Source: Agrobacterium vitis
Lineage (GTDB): Bacteria > Pseudomonadota > Alphaproteobacteria > Rhizobiales > Rhizobiaceae
Reading direction: 5' to 3'
Assembly: GCF_037039395.1 (NCBI RefSeq)
Contig: NZ_CP146242.1
Coordinates: 2,553,001 to 2,617,000, forward strand
Length of the DNA stretch: 64,000 nucleotides
The notes beneath the pieces were generated by a model. The model saw only the letters and a list, made by a program, of their open reading frames with translations. It ran no database searches and had not been told where the DNA came from. The translations under genes were made by a program, and so were the position numbers. Shown one piece after another: positions 1 through 8,872 of the stretch. Position 1 is the stretch's first letter. Each line of letters starts with the position of its first letter.

Positions 1-148
1 TTTGGCGGGCTATAGATAAAATCCTAGCAAATGTTGGAACCTGTTTTTCAAAACTCCATGGCATTTTGCGGGACAAGGACGACGGTTACAGCCTTTGCTT
101 GCGGAGGGAACCTGAAAAGCGCAGCATTTTCAGGGTTTGTGGCCGGGT

Positions 149-181
149 TCGGAAAAGGCCGAATTCGGAAAGGCCGAATTT
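149..181. repeat. tandem palindromic motif upstream of response regulator
   Basis: Two head-to-tail copies of a TTCGG-(A/G)-CCGAA inverted repeat lie about 95 bases before the response-regulator start. Each copy is itself a small dyad. The layout fits a pair of operator half-sites or a small hairpin. No known binding consensus was recognised. The rest of positions 1-273 shows no convincing gene. Confidence 0.35.
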
Positions 182-273
182 GGAACAGGATCGCGTTTTT
201 GATTCTGCCGCTTACGGACATGGTCCATTGTTTCAACCGGCGCCAGACGCCATAAGGACTCGGGGAGCTAAAA

Positions 274-1821
274 TTGACCGCTCATATTCTCGTTGTCGAT
301 GACGATCCGGTTCAACGCCGGTTGTTGAAGGCCGCTGTCGAAAGCCAGGGGCATGTTGCCCATCTGGCCGAGGACGGAGAGGCAGGCCTTGCCTATTTCC
401 GTCAGCACAAGGCGGAGATTTCCGTCATCCTACTGGATTTGATGATGCCGGGCGTATCCGGCCTCGATTTCCTGGTCGCCATCGGCGGTCAGGAGGCGGA
501 AGTGCCTGTCATCGTCCAGACCGGTCAGGGCGGCATCGATACCGTGGTGCAGGCCATGCGGGCTGGCGCCTTCGATTTCGTCGTCAAGCCGGTCTCGCCG
601 GAGCGGATCGCATCGGCCATCGGCAATGCGCTGCGCGTCGATCAGCGCGACGCCAAGACGCGGCCTGCGCGCCGCTCGCGCACCGGTGCAGTGCATTTTT
701 CCGATATTATTTCGGCAAGCCCGGCCATGACCCGGGTCATCGACCTGTCGCGCCGTGCGGCCCAGTCGAATATCCCTGTCGTGCTGGAAGGCGAATCGGG
801 CGTTGGCAAGGAAATGGTCGCTCGGGCCATCCAGTCGGGCAGCGACCGCGCCTCGCGGCCATTTGTCACGGTCAATTGCGCTGCCATTCCCGCCAACATG
901 GTGGAAAGCATTCTGTTCGGCCATGAAAAGGGATCTTTCCCCGGTGCGACCGAACGCCATATCGGCAAATTCGCCGAGGCTGACGGCGGTACGCTGTTCC
1001 TCGACGAGATCGGCGAATTGCCGCTCGATACCCAGGTCAAGCTGCTTCGGGCCGTGCAAGAAGGCGAAATCGAGGTTATCGGCGCCCGCCAGACCCAGAA
1101 GGTCAATGTGCGGCTGATCTCGGCGACCAACAAGGACTTGATCGAAGAGGTCAAGGCTGGCCGGTTCCGCGAGGACCTTTATTACCGCCTCAACGTCTTC
1201 CCCATCACCATTCCGGCTCTGCGCCGCCGCAAGGAGGACATTCCCTTCCTGGCGCGCGCCTTTACCGAACGGTTCTCGGCGGAACAGCGTTTGACCCGTA
1301 CCCTGTCTCTGGGGGCCGGCGCGCTTGCTTTGCTGACGGCCTTCGATTGGCCCGGCAATATCCGCCAGTTGGAAAATGCCATCTACCGGGCGGTGATTCT
1401 GGCCGAAGGCACGGATCTGACGGAAAGCGATTTCCCGCAGATCCTGGCGCAGATCCCAGGCGGTTTGGCGCAGGACAAATTCTGGACAGGCTTGCCCGGC
1501 ACGGCGGAAAGCCAGCCGGAACAGGTGGCGCCGCGCGGCGCAGACCGGCCGGAACTGGCCTTTATCGACCGGCTCCCGGCCCCGCGCGCCGAGGACCCGC
1601 GTCCGGTAGCGTTGGACAATGTCATCGTCAGCATCGACGAGAGCGGCAATGTCCGGCAATTGGCTGAGATTGAGGAAGAACTGATTCGTTTCGCGCTGAA
1701 ATTCTACCGGGGCCAGATGAGCCAGGTGGCACGCAAGCTGGGAATCGGCCGCTCGACGCTCTATCGCAAGCTGAAGGATTACGGGATCGACCCGGATAAT
1801 CCGCAGAAGCACGCCGCCTGA
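274..1821 (+). CDS. NtrC-family response regulator with altered GAFTGA loop
   Basis: This 515-residue protein has the order receiver, AAA+ ATPase, Fis-type helix-turn-helix. The receiver's likely phospho-acceptor is Asp55 (LLDLMMPG). Walker A is GESGVGK at residues 173-179, Walker B is in TLFLDEIGEL, and the C-terminal helix-turn-helix includes ARKLGIGRSTLYRKL. The sigma54-contacting GAFTGA loop reads GSFPGA at residues 220-225, so the key threonine is proline. In the family such a change normally abolishes or alters sigma54 activation. No histidine kinase is adjacent. The start is TTG, chosen because the receiver begins there and a GGGGAG site precedes it. The target genes are unknown. Confidence 0.88.
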   Translation: MTAHILVVDDDPVQRRLLKAAVESQGHVAHLAEDGEAGLAYFRQHKAEISVILLDLMMPGVSGLDFLVAIGGQEAEVPVIVQTGQGGIDTVVQAMRAGAFDFVVKPVSPERIASAIGNALRVDQRDAKTRPARRSRTGAVHFSDIISASPAMTRVIDLSRRAAQSNIPVVLEGESGVGKEMVARAIQSGSDRASRPFVTVNCAAIPANMVESILFGHEKGSFPGATERHIGKFAEADGGTLFLDEIGELPLDTQVKLLRAVQEGEIEVIGARQTQKVNVRLISATNKDLIEEVKAGRFREDLYYRLNVFPITIPALRRRKEDIPFLARAFTERFSAEQRLTRTLSLGAGALALLTAFDWPGNIRQLENAIYRAVILAEGTDLTESDFPQILAQIPGGLAQDKFWTGLPGTAESQPEQVAPRGADRPELAFIDRLPAPRAEDPRPVALDNVIVSIDESGNVRQLAEIEEELIRFALKFYRGQMSQVARKLGIGRSTLYRKLKDYGIDPDNPQKHAA

Positions 1822-1869
1822 AAAAGCTGATATCCGGGTTTGTTTCAGCGCCCGGCTGAAGATTTGAAC

Positions 1870-1906
1870 ACGCCGCGCACCTGACAGGGTGGGCGGCGTT
1901 GTCATT
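1870..1906 (+). terminator. probable terminator of the response regulator gene
   Basis: A stem of ACGCCGC with GCGGCGT encloses a GC-rich loop and is followed by a short T-containing tract. It sits about 50 bases after the stop codon of the upstream gene. The following stretch up to about 2,200 is AT-richer and shows only a possible promoter region, with no gene. Confidence 0.5.
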
Positions 1907-2223
1907 TTGGGCTATAAGGACGCCGAATTTCGCGTCTTGCAGTGCGGGATGACAATATCGTGCGGTCCGCAGAAACGCCTGCCGGTTCGATAGTTGTTAA
2001 CCCCCGGGTAAGGATGATTGATTACTGGTTGTCAATGGGTTGTTATGAATTGGTTCACCATATATGAATCAATTTGAACGATGTGGCAAAATTGCCATGT
2101 GGATACCGTATTTCACAGTCATGTGATAAACGAGCGATGTGACTTTTCTGACGGGGACGGATTTTGCGGATATCTGGTGCATTTGTATCGCCCTCAGGGC
2201 CTGGGCGGGTTGACCGCACGGCC

Positions 2224-4140
2224 ATGATTTGGGCGAACATATCCAAGCTGTTTCTGACAGCTCTGGTCCTGATGACGATCGCCTTTTCCGCCCTCTATGC
2301 CACGACCGGTTCGGCTGCTGCGGAAACGCGGTCGCTGAAAATCCTTTTTGTCCATACCGGCGAGAAGCAGGAAATCACCTTCAAGCGCAATGGCCGTTAC
2401 GATCCCAAGGGCTTGCAGCAGCTCAACAATATTGTGCGCGACTGGCGTCGCAACGAAGCGACCAAGATGGACCCGCGCCTGTTCGACCTCGTCTGGTCGG
2501 TCTATCAGAAGGCGGGCGCCAGCGGTTATATCTATGTCGTGTCCGGTTATCGCTCGCCGGCCACCAATGCCATGCTGCGTTCGCGCTCTTCCGGCGTTGC
2601 AAAGGAAAGCCAGCACATGAATGGCACCGCCATGGATTTCTTCATCCCTGGCGTGCCGCTGAAAAACCTGCGCGATATCGGCATGAAATTCCAGGCGGGC
2701 GGCGTGGGCTATTATCCCAATTCCGGCTCGCCTTTCGTGCATATGGACGTGGCGGGCGTCCGCTCCTGGCCGCGCGTTCCGCGCAGCGAACTGGTGCGAA
2801 TGTTCCCCGATGGCAAGACCCTGCATATTCCCGCCGATGGCAAGCCGCTTCCCGGCTACCAGGTGGCGATGGAGGAATATAAGAAACGCCTGGGGTCTGA
2901 ACAAATATTGATGGCGGATAATAAATCCTCGCCGCGTGGCAGGCCGCGAAATCTGATGGCCATGCTGTTTGGTAGCGGTGATGAGGACGAGGGCGACGAA
3001 GATTCAGCCCCAGCCGCACCGGTGCGGGCATCGGCTCCAGCCGCCGCGCCAAGACCGGCCGAGCTGACCAATCCAACGCCAACCAGTCCGATGCCTGTGG
3101 CTGTGGCTTCCGCAGCGCCTGATATCGCGGCTCCCGTGCCGCAATCGCGTCCTTCCCTGCGTCAGGGTGATGACAGTCTGGCTGTGGCGCTTTATTCTCC
3201 TGGCGGGCGCAATGCTGCCGAGGATGCCCTGCAGAAAGTTGCGGGCAATCCGTCGGGTGACGCTTCCGCGCAGCAAAGCGGCTATGAAGATCTGGCCGCC
3301 TACAAGGTTCCCGTGCCGACCCTGCTTGGGCCGCGTGGTATGAAGGGTGACGCCGAGCCTGTGATGACCGCGTCGCTTGGATCGCCTGATGATAGTAACC
3401 CTATTGCCCAGCATATTCCGGTGCCAGCTGGCCGTCCGGCGCTTGCCGATGCCATGGCGGCAACCCTGCCGCAGCAGCGCCCACAGATGAACGACGAGCC
3501 GTCTACGGTCGAAGAAGCCATGCTTTCTCCGGCTGCCGCCGAGGCACTGCAACAGAGCCAGGATGGCGCGCCGCTGAAGACCGTGGTGATCCCGCGTGAC
3601 CGGCCAACGCCTTCTGTTGCAGCGGTTGCCGAAGTTCGGCCTGCGGCACCCACTGAGAGACCTCAGCCTGTAGCCGCCCCGGCAGTGCAGCCGAAAGCCG
3701 TCGCCGTTCTCACCCAGGGACCGCTTCCAGCTCAAGCTAAAGCCTCCACTCAGGGACAGCAGCAGGTGGCTTCGCTTGCGCAGCCCTCCCGCGCCAAGCC
3801 GAGTGCGGGCCAGTTTGGTGATGTTTTTGACCAGCCCAAATCGGCAAGCCGTGCGAATGAAGCCTCGCTTCCCGTCAAGGGCGGACGCCCGGGACCAAGT
3901 GAAGCGGATGCGGCCAGCCGTGGCCTGACCGGCGGGACCGAGTTGACCCGGACGATGATTTCGCAATGGGCAATGAACAAGAACCGGCTTGAGCCGGGCG
4001 CAAACCCCGTGCCTGCCAAGGCCGGTCGTGGCGGCCGTGTCGTGACCCAGGCCATCACCGCACCGGTCAAGGCGCCGCAGACCGGCTTTACTCCCGGCGC
4101 CCAGGCCATCGATCCAGGCCGCTTCGGCGCGGTCCGGTAA
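2224..4140 (+). CDS. DUF882 / YcbK-like peptidase M15 family envelope protein
   Basis: The ATG at 2224 opens a clean signal peptide (hydrophobic stretch followed by GSAAAET), giving 638 residues. A TTG at 2164 in the same frame is a possible earlier start. Residues about 35-215 form the DUF882 domain, a relative of D,D/L,D-carboxypeptidase M15 folds, with SGYRSPATNAML, SQHMNGTAMDFF and SPFVHMDVAG supplying the metal-site histidines and aspartate. About 420 residues of Pro/Ala/Gln-rich, low-complexity sequence follow, unlike the usual short family members. The likely role is periplasmic cell-wall remodelling; the substrate is unproven. The tail could span the periplasm or be disordered. Confidence 0.85.
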   Translation: MIWANISKLFLTALVLMTIAFSALYATTGSAAAETRSLKILFVHTGEKQEITFKRNGRYDPKGLQQLNNIVRDWRRNEATKMDPRLFDLVWSVYQKAGASGYIYVVSGYRSPATNAMLRSRSSGVAKESQHMNGTAMDFFIPGVPLKNLRDIGMKFQAGGVGYYPNSGSPFVHMDVAGVRSWPRVPRSELVRMFPDGKTLHIPADGKPLPGYQVAMEEYKKRLGSEQILMADNKSSPRGRPRNLMAMLFGSGDEDEGDEDSAPAAPVRASAPAAAPRPAELTNPTPTSPMPVAVASAAPDIAAPVPQSRPSLRQGDDSLAVALYSPGGRNAAEDALQKVAGNPSGDASAQQSGYEDLAAYKVPVPTLLGPRGMKGDAEPVMTASLGSPDDSNPIAQHIPVPAGRPALADAMAATLPQQRPQMNDEPSTVEEAMLSPAAAEALQQSQDGAPLKTVVIPRDRPTPSVAAVAEVRPAAPTERPQPVAAPAVQPKAVAVLTQGPLPAQAKASTQGQQQVASLAQPSRAKPSAGQFGDVFDQPKSASRANEASLPVKGGRPGPSEADAASRGLTGGTELTRTMISQWAMNKNRLEPGANPVPAKAGRGGRVVTQAITAPVKAPQTGFTPGAQAIDPGRFGAVR

Positions 4141-4183
4141 ATATATCGAGCCTTCCTTCGGGCAGGGCTGCATATCTGGTCAT

Positions 4184-4212
4184 AAAAAACCCGCGGTAAC
4201 CGCGGGTTTTTT
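4184..4212. terminator. bidirectional rho-independent terminator
   Basis: A perfect GC-rich stem (CCCGCGG / CCGCGGG) is flanked by A6 on one side and T6 on the other. It lies between two convergent genes, so it can stop transcription of both the DUF882 gene and the AEC transporter gene. Confidence 0.9.
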
Positions 4213-4319
4213 CGTATCTCTAGGTAAAAGCCTGAAAGTCTCCCGCATCTCCCGGCTCAGGTTTTCCAAGAGGGTAACGAGGGCTCTATGGCATCGGACT
4301 TAAACGTGGGTGCCGGTTT

Positions 4320-5273
4320 TTAGGCCGGGATGGATGCGGCAAAGGTCTGTAGAACGAGCGTCAGGGTCAAGACCGTTATCAGCAGCGACACGATAATCGC
4401 CAGAGATGTTTCTTCACTGAAATAGCCGTATTTCCTGCCAAAAACATAAGCTCCAGCGCCAATGGGCTGTGCTGCCATCACAACAGCGGTGGCATACCAG
4501 ATATCGATATCCGCCTTGAAGGCGATCGCGATCATACCAAGCGTTACCAGCGGCTGTATTAGGATCTTTATCAGGACGACCGGGGCAATCCAACCGGCCA
4601 TGGCCGACAGCCGTGCTGCTGAAAAAGGAATTCTGGCAAGGCCGAGACCAAGGGCAAAAAGCGCTGTCGGTCCGGCCGCCGCTGCCAGAAACCCTGTGAA
4701 GGAGGTGAGCATGGTTGGCAACGGAATTCGCAGCAGGCAAAAAAACGCCCCGGCCAAAACCGCCATCGTCAGCGGATTTTTCAAGGTCGTCGCCAAGGCG
4801 CGTCCGGCGCTGGCCAAGGGGCTGGACTGCTTTTGGCCGGTGAGATCATGGGTAATGATCACGGCCATAATCGCTGGAATGTTATGCAATATTGTTGCAA
4901 TGGCGGCAGGAACCGCGGCTTTGGGACCGAAGGCGGCAATCAGGATGGGAATGCCCATATATCCGGTTGTCCCATAACATGCTGCCATGCCGACAATGGA
5001 GGATTGCGGTGCCGATGTCCCTTTCGCTCTGGCTAGAAACAGACCGGCAAGATAGGCCGCAGCAATTCCAGCCAAAGTTGCCGCCATGAATGGCCACTGC
5101 GCGAGATCCGCCGGGTTGGCCCGCGCCACCGCCAGAAACAGCAAGGCTGGCAGGGCAATATACAGAACATATTCATTGATCAGCTTTTCGGCTTCAGCAG
5201 CAAACTGATGCTTCCTTCCAAAACCATAACCAACCAGAATGACAAGAAAAACGGGAACAACGACCTGTAACAT
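4320..5273 (-). CDS. AEC-family auxin efflux carrier-like transporter
   Basis: This 317-residue membrane protein has about ten predicted helices in two hydrophobic bundles, joined by a polar loop near residues 155-170. That layout is typical of the AEC (auxin efflux carrier, PF03547) family, which in bacteria exports malonate, malate or other organic acids. The N-terminus MLQVVVPVFLVILVGYGFGR is the standard family start, so the ATG at 5273 was preferred to a longer frame reaching 5486. It is divergent from a LysR gene about 300 bases away, which suggests that regulator controls it. The substrate cannot be read from the sequence. Confidence 0.85.
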   Translation of the reverse strand: MLQVVVPVFLVILVGYGFGRKHQFAAEAEKLINEYVLYIALPALLFLAVARANPADLAQWPFMAATLAGIAAAYLAGLFLARAKGTSAPQSSIVGMAACYGTTGYMGIPILIAAFGPKAAVPAAIATILHNIPAIMAVIITHDLTGQKQSSPLASAGRALATTLKNPLTMAVLAGAFFCLLRIPLPTMLTSFTGFLAAAAGPTALFALGLGLARIPFSAARLSAMAGWIAPVVLIKILIQPLVTLGMIAIAFKADIDIWYATAVVMAAQPIGAGAYVFGRKYGYFSEETSLAIIVSLLITVLTLTLVLQTFAASIPA

Positions 5274-5580
5274 GAAATTTGCTCGATCTGAAAAGGACGA
5301 TGGGAAAACACGGCCATATGGCTGTGTGACAGAGCACGCGCAGTTGGAGCACCTGGTCCTAGCGGGATCACCCGGTCCGCTATCAATGGAAAAACCGGAC
5401 AATCTGAACGTATGGTGAGCTGGAAACGTCATCACCATACTCTGGTCTTTCCTCTTGATGGAAGCCAAAATGATATTATATTTCAATGCTTTGCGTTATT
5501 CTGCGCTGCCCTGAAGTTCTATTATGTGTTGCATCAGATTCAAAATGAATTATCGTGGTAGAAAATGCGCGCGAGGCATT

Positions 5581-6549
5581 ATGAAGCAAAGTCTGCGGTT
5601 ATTGACGCTTGACCAGATCAGGGCATTTGTCTCGGTTTGCGAGCACGGCAGTTTCACCAATGCGGCGAAAGACCAGTCACGGACGCAGACCGCCGTTACC
5701 CGTCAGATTCGCGCCGCGGAAGATATTTTGGGTGAAAAGCTGTTTCATCGATGCCGTGGGCATTTCGAAGGGCCAACGGAAGCGGGCGAAAAACTGCTTC
5801 CTTTTGCCATTAAAATTCTGGCAACTCTTGAGGACGCCTGGATGTGTCTGGAGCGTCCGGGTCTGAAGGGAACGATCAGGGTCGGTGTCATGGATGACAT
5901 TGACATGAACTGGCTGCTGGAATTGATTGGCCGCTTCAAGGCGCTACATCCTGAATGCGACGTGAGGGTGATTTCCGATTTTTCCACAAGGCTTGAGAAG
6001 CGGCTCGAGCAACGCGAACTCGATGTTGCCATTGTCAAGACATTGATCAGGACGCAGCATGGGGAGGTGAGCAACGCTCACAAGACGTTACGTCGTGAGC
6101 CATTGCTATGGGCGGCGGGACCGGGCTTTCGCTTGCGCCAGCGTGAGCCCCTGCCACTCGTGCTGTTTCATGAGGGATGCGTCTATCGTCACCACGTCAT
6201 TCAACGGCTGGAATCAGCAGGTGTGCCTTTCAGGATTGCTTATGAAGGGCAAAGCTACAGCCATTTGCGTGCTGCCGTCGCCGCGGGCCTTGGCGTGACA
6301 GCCCTTGCCGAAAGTCAGGTTGCCATGGGTGGCCTGCAAAGTCTGATCGAGGTTGCCGGTCAGCGTCTCGATCCGCTTTCTGACGTCGAAATTGCCATGA
6401 AGGCACTTCATAGCCGCAAGAACCAGGCGCTATCGGGCTTCATGCGAGAAGTGATGCGATCAACCAAGCAGGATCGGCAGGCCTTTTGCATGCCCGACAA
6501 TCAAGACGTGACCAGATTGCAAGAAGCTGGAACTGGCTTGAGGGGATAG
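5581..6549 (+). CDS. LysR-family transcriptional regulator
   Basis: This 322-residue protein has an N-terminal winged helix-turn-helix (LTLDQIRAFVSVCEHGSFTNA, then AVTRQIRAAEDILGEKLF) and a periplasmic-binding-protein-like effector domain from about residue 95. GLGVTALAES near residue 240 is a usual effector-domain motif. The ATG at 5581 follows a GAGG ribosome site. The gene diverges from the AEC transporter gene, the classic arrangement for a LysR regulator acting on its neighbour through the shared AT-rich intergenic DNA. The co-inducer is unknown. About 20 residues at the C-terminus look non-conserved. Confidence 0.87.
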   Translation: MKQSLRLLTLDQIRAFVSVCEHGSFTNAAKDQSRTQTAVTRQIRAAEDILGEKLFHRCRGHFEGPTEAGEKLLPFAIKILATLEDAWMCLERPGLKGTIRVGVMDDIDMNWLLELIGRFKALHPECDVRVISDFSTRLEKRLEQRELDVAIVKTLIRTQHGEVSNAHKTLRREPLLWAAGPGFRLRQREPLPLVLFHEGCVYRHHVIQRLESAGVPFRIAYEGQSYSHLRAAVAAGLGVTALAESQVAMGGLQSLIEVAGQRLDPLSDVEIAMKALHSRKNQALSGFMREVMRSTKQDRQAFCMPDNQDVTRLQEAGTGLRG

Positions 6550-6585
6550 AGCATCGTGCAGAAAACAGGAATCAGCACGATGCTC
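6549..6585 (+). terminator. terminator hairpin after LysR gene
   Basis: An 11-bp perfect stem, GAGCATCGTGC with GCACGATGCTC, encloses a 15-base loop and begins on the stop codon of the LysR gene. The T tract is poor, so it may act mainly as an RNA-stabilising hairpin. Confidence 0.55.
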
Positions 6586-6640
6586 TCAGTTCTGTTTGCG
6601 GATCGGAGGTTTCCGAAAGCTGGTTTTTAACTTTCGATCT

Positions 6641-6755
6641 GATGTTTTGGAGTTTGTCAGGGAAAAGTGGTCACCGGTTTTCCCGAAAGGACAAACTCAA
6701 ACAAAAACAGCGAGAGTCTGTCTGGTTCAATATGAACCTGGCAGACTTTAGCCTT
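6641..6755 (+). repeat. rhizobial intergenic palindromic element, family B copy 1
   Basis: The element starts with TTTTGGAGTTTGTCAGGGAA. It holds an inverted repeat (GTTTGTC...GACAAAC with GGGAAAA/TTTTCCC inside) and then a second weaker dyad. A second copy lies at 41335-41440 in the opposite orientation and shares the first 22 bases exactly. Such elements are dispersed between genes in rhizobia and are thought to be transcribed into folded RNA ends. Confidence 0.7.
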
Positions 6756-7011
6756 CCGGCGGGTTCTCGATCATGCCCAGCGCATGAAGATAGGTATCGA
6801 GGATCAGGTCTTCCTCCATCCGCTCCTGCTCATCCTTCTTGCGCAACGCGATGACCTTTTTCAGGATCTTGGTATCGAATCCCATGCCTTTGGCTTCGCC
6901 ATAGACGTCCTTGATATCGTCGGCGATGGTCTTCTTTTCTTCTTCAAGGCGTTCGATGCGCTCGACAAAAGCGCGAAGTTGGTCACGGGCGACGCCATGA
7001 GCATCAGACAT
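6748..7011 (-). CDS. gapR: GapR-like nucleoid-associated protein (DUF2312)
   Basis: This 87-residue protein is almost entirely charged coiled-coil helix ([20 protein letters not shown], then [20 protein letters not shown]). This is the DUF2312 family, whose Caulobacter member GapR binds AT-rich, overtwisted DNA ahead of the replication fork and assists topoisomerases. Its length and the GxGFDxKxLKKV core match GapR closely. The start at 7011 follows a good AAGGAG site; the upstream in-frame methionine would add non-conserved residues. It lies upstream of nothing obvious on its strand and is not in a clear operon. Confidence 0.85.
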   Translation of the reverse strand: MSDAHGVARDQLRAFVERIERLEEEKKTIADDIKDVYGEAKGMGFDTKILKKVIALRKKDEQERMEEDLILDTYLHALGMIENPPEG

Positions 7012-7244
7012 GGGGATCTCCTTGCTGGGGATGGTCATTTGAGTGGGGGTGACGTGCCGTGAACTCTGCGCCACGTCAAGTTCTTTTGCATGGCGCAAAG
7101 CCCGGGCCTTGGCGGAGGGGGCAGTGGAATATCGGGTAAAACCTTGTCAGGATTGGATAATAGCCTGAAATCCCCAGGAGGTCTTGGGGTGGGGGTCGGC
7201 AAAATTATCCGTGTCCGGTGCCACTTCGAGAGCCGTTCTCGAAG

Positions 7245-7550
7245 CTAGTCCTGCGGGCGTGAGGCTTCGAAATCCGCCTTCTGGGCCTCGCTCGCCTGTT
7301 TCTGATGCCGCAATTTCCATTGCTCATAGGGCATTGCATAGACATGCTGGCGCGCCTCGTCGCGGGTCATCTCGACCCCTTTGGTGTCGGCTGCGTCCTG
7401 ATACCAATTGGCCAGGCAATTGCGGCAGAACCCGGCCAGATTCATCAGGTCGATATTCTGCACATCGCTGCGTTCACGCAAATGCGCCAGAAGACGGCGA
7501 AAGGCCGCTGCTTCCAGTTCGGTTTGCTGTTCCTTGGTCAGTTCGCTCAT
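7245..7550 (-). CDS. DUF1244 family protein
   Basis: This small soluble protein of 101 residues has the conserved DUF1244 core: AFRRLLAHLRERSDVQNIDL, LAGFCRNCLANWY and a C-terminal YAMPYEQWK. The two cysteines around FCRNCL are conserved in the family; they suggest metal binding, but no function is established. The gene follows the amidohydrolase-like gene. An ATG at 7565 would overlap that gene's TGA as ATGA and add five residues, so translational coupling is likely whichever start is used. Confidence 0.85.
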   Translation of the reverse strand: MSELTKEQQTELEAAAFRRLLAHLRERSDVQNIDLMNLAGFCRNCLANWYQDAADTKGVEMTRDEARQHVYAMPYEQWKLRHQKQASEAQKADFEASRPQD

Positions 7551-7561
7551 CTCTTGTCCGA

Positions 7562-8365
7562 TCATTTTTCCAAGGCCGGGTAAGGTCCGGTTCGGGACGG
7601 AAATTGCCGCCATTCGTGCAGGGCAGGATCGCCGTTCATTGCGGCAAAAATCGGCTCCAGCCGGTCTGCCCAGGCGGTGATGCCCGCTTCGTCGCCGATC
7701 AGGTCCTGGCGCACTTCCAGCAACGCATGAGGCATGCCCGACACCATGCAATGACGGTAGAGTGTATCGCCCTTCAAGGCGCCGTCATAGGGTTCATTGT
7801 CACCGACGAGAATGTCGCCCGGCTGGCTGAGCGCGTCGATCAATGGCCGCACGGCGCGCTCATCGCTATCCCAGAGCACGGCGGCATGCCAGGGGCGGGC
7901 CGCGCCCTTCCAGGCGGGCGTATAGGAATGCAGCGACAGCACCAAGGGCGCCTTGCCACTGGCAGCGGCCGTGTCTGCCAACAACTGTTCGACAGCGTGG
8001 TGGTAAGGCCGATGGAAGTTTTCCACCCGATACTGCCATTCTTGCGCGCTGATCGGGTGATTGCCAGGAATGATCGCGCCGTCGGAAATTTTCATCACCA
8101 GCGTCGGGTCGTCCTCGCCCCGGTTTGGGTCGATCAGCAGCCGGGAAAAACAGGACATCGCCGCCGGCACGCCGAGCCGCGCCGCCAATTGGCGGGTCAA
8201 GCTTTCCACGCCAATATCATAGGCGATATGGCGCAGATAAGCGCTATCTGGCAGGCCAAGCGTGCCGTAGCCGGCAGGCAGCCGGTTCATGGCGTGGTCG
8301 GCAAGCAGCACGAGGCCCAGGCTGTTGTCGCCGGCTATCGTCTCATAGGGTTTGAAGTCATTCAT
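7562..8365 (-). CDS. N-formylglutamate amidohydrolase family protein
   Basis: This 267-residue protein matches the N-formylglutamate amidohydrolase (HutG-like, PF05013) family, seen in LLADHAMNRLP near the N-terminus, LIDPNRGEDDP, VLSLHSYTP and a late LEVRQDLIGDEAG segment. Family members hydrolyse N-formyl-L-glutamate in histidine breakdown. No other hut gene is nearby, so the true substrate may differ. The ATG at 8365 (MNDFKPYE) is the family-like start; the frame extends further upstream without conserved sequence. It probably forms an operon with the DUF1244 gene through an ATGA overlap. Confidence 0.82.
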   Translation of the reverse strand: MNDFKPYETIAGDNSLGLVLLADHAMNRLPAGYGTLGLPDSAYLRHIAYDIGVESLTRQLAARLGVPAAMSCFSRLLIDPNRGEDDPTLVMKISDGAIIPGNHPISAQEWQYRVENFHRPYHHAVEQLLADTAAASGKAPLVLSLHSYTPAWKGAARPWHAAVLWDSDERAVRPLIDALSQPGDILVGDNEPYDGALKGDTLYRHCMVSGMPHALLEVRQDLIGDEAGITAWADRLEPIFAAMNGDPALHEWRQFPSRTGPYPALEK

Positions 8366-8540
8366 GGCTGACACATTTATGTGATGGGATTGTCTATCAT
8401 GGGGGATGTGTGGAAACATCCTTCACCAAATTATTCCAGGAGGTCTCTTTTATTCTAGGAGATCCCTTGGGTCGAATTTGGACCGTCTGCCGTGCAGAAA
8501 CAGGATTATCACCAGTTTTTCAAGGCTTGAGGATTGTGGG

Positions 8541-8632
8541 CTTGGTCAAACGCACAAAAGATGCAGCCGCACTTCAAATTTGCTGCATAATTCCTTAAAT
8601 CGGAGTGGATTTAAGGAATTATGCAGCAGGCG
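8541..8632 (+). repeat. rhizobial intergenic mosaic-like element, family A copy 1
   Basis: The element runs from an ACGCACAAAAGATGC-type segment into a perfect 21-bp stem (starting TGCTGCATAATTCC) around a 6-base loop at 8581-8628. Three related copies lie near 12633, 16226 and 18022. It occupies most of the gene-free stretch 8366-8872; I see no other feature there except a small GGATGT/ACATCC hairpin at 8404-8421. Confidence 0.75.
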
Positions 8633-8872
8633 GATTTAAAGGGATACTTCGTGCCGCTTAACGCCTTATGATCGTTCGTGTGATAACGAGTGCGGTTAAA
8701 GCCTGTGCGGAAGAAGGATCTGATTGCGCACAGAGACGGTCCGCCGTCACCATTCAGTCAAACTCACCCCTCATCATTCGCGTGGGGATTACAATCGATT
8801 AGAGCTGCGTTGACTTTCTTGGTCCATAGTCGCAAGAAGGCAACACAGAAAAATGGAGTTCCGTCGGAAGCC

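Noticed and set aside
430..1905. 491-residue frame antisense to the response regulator
   Set aside because: It is a long shadow frame of high-GC coding DNA; its translation lacks domain patterns and is rich in Arg/Gln/His.
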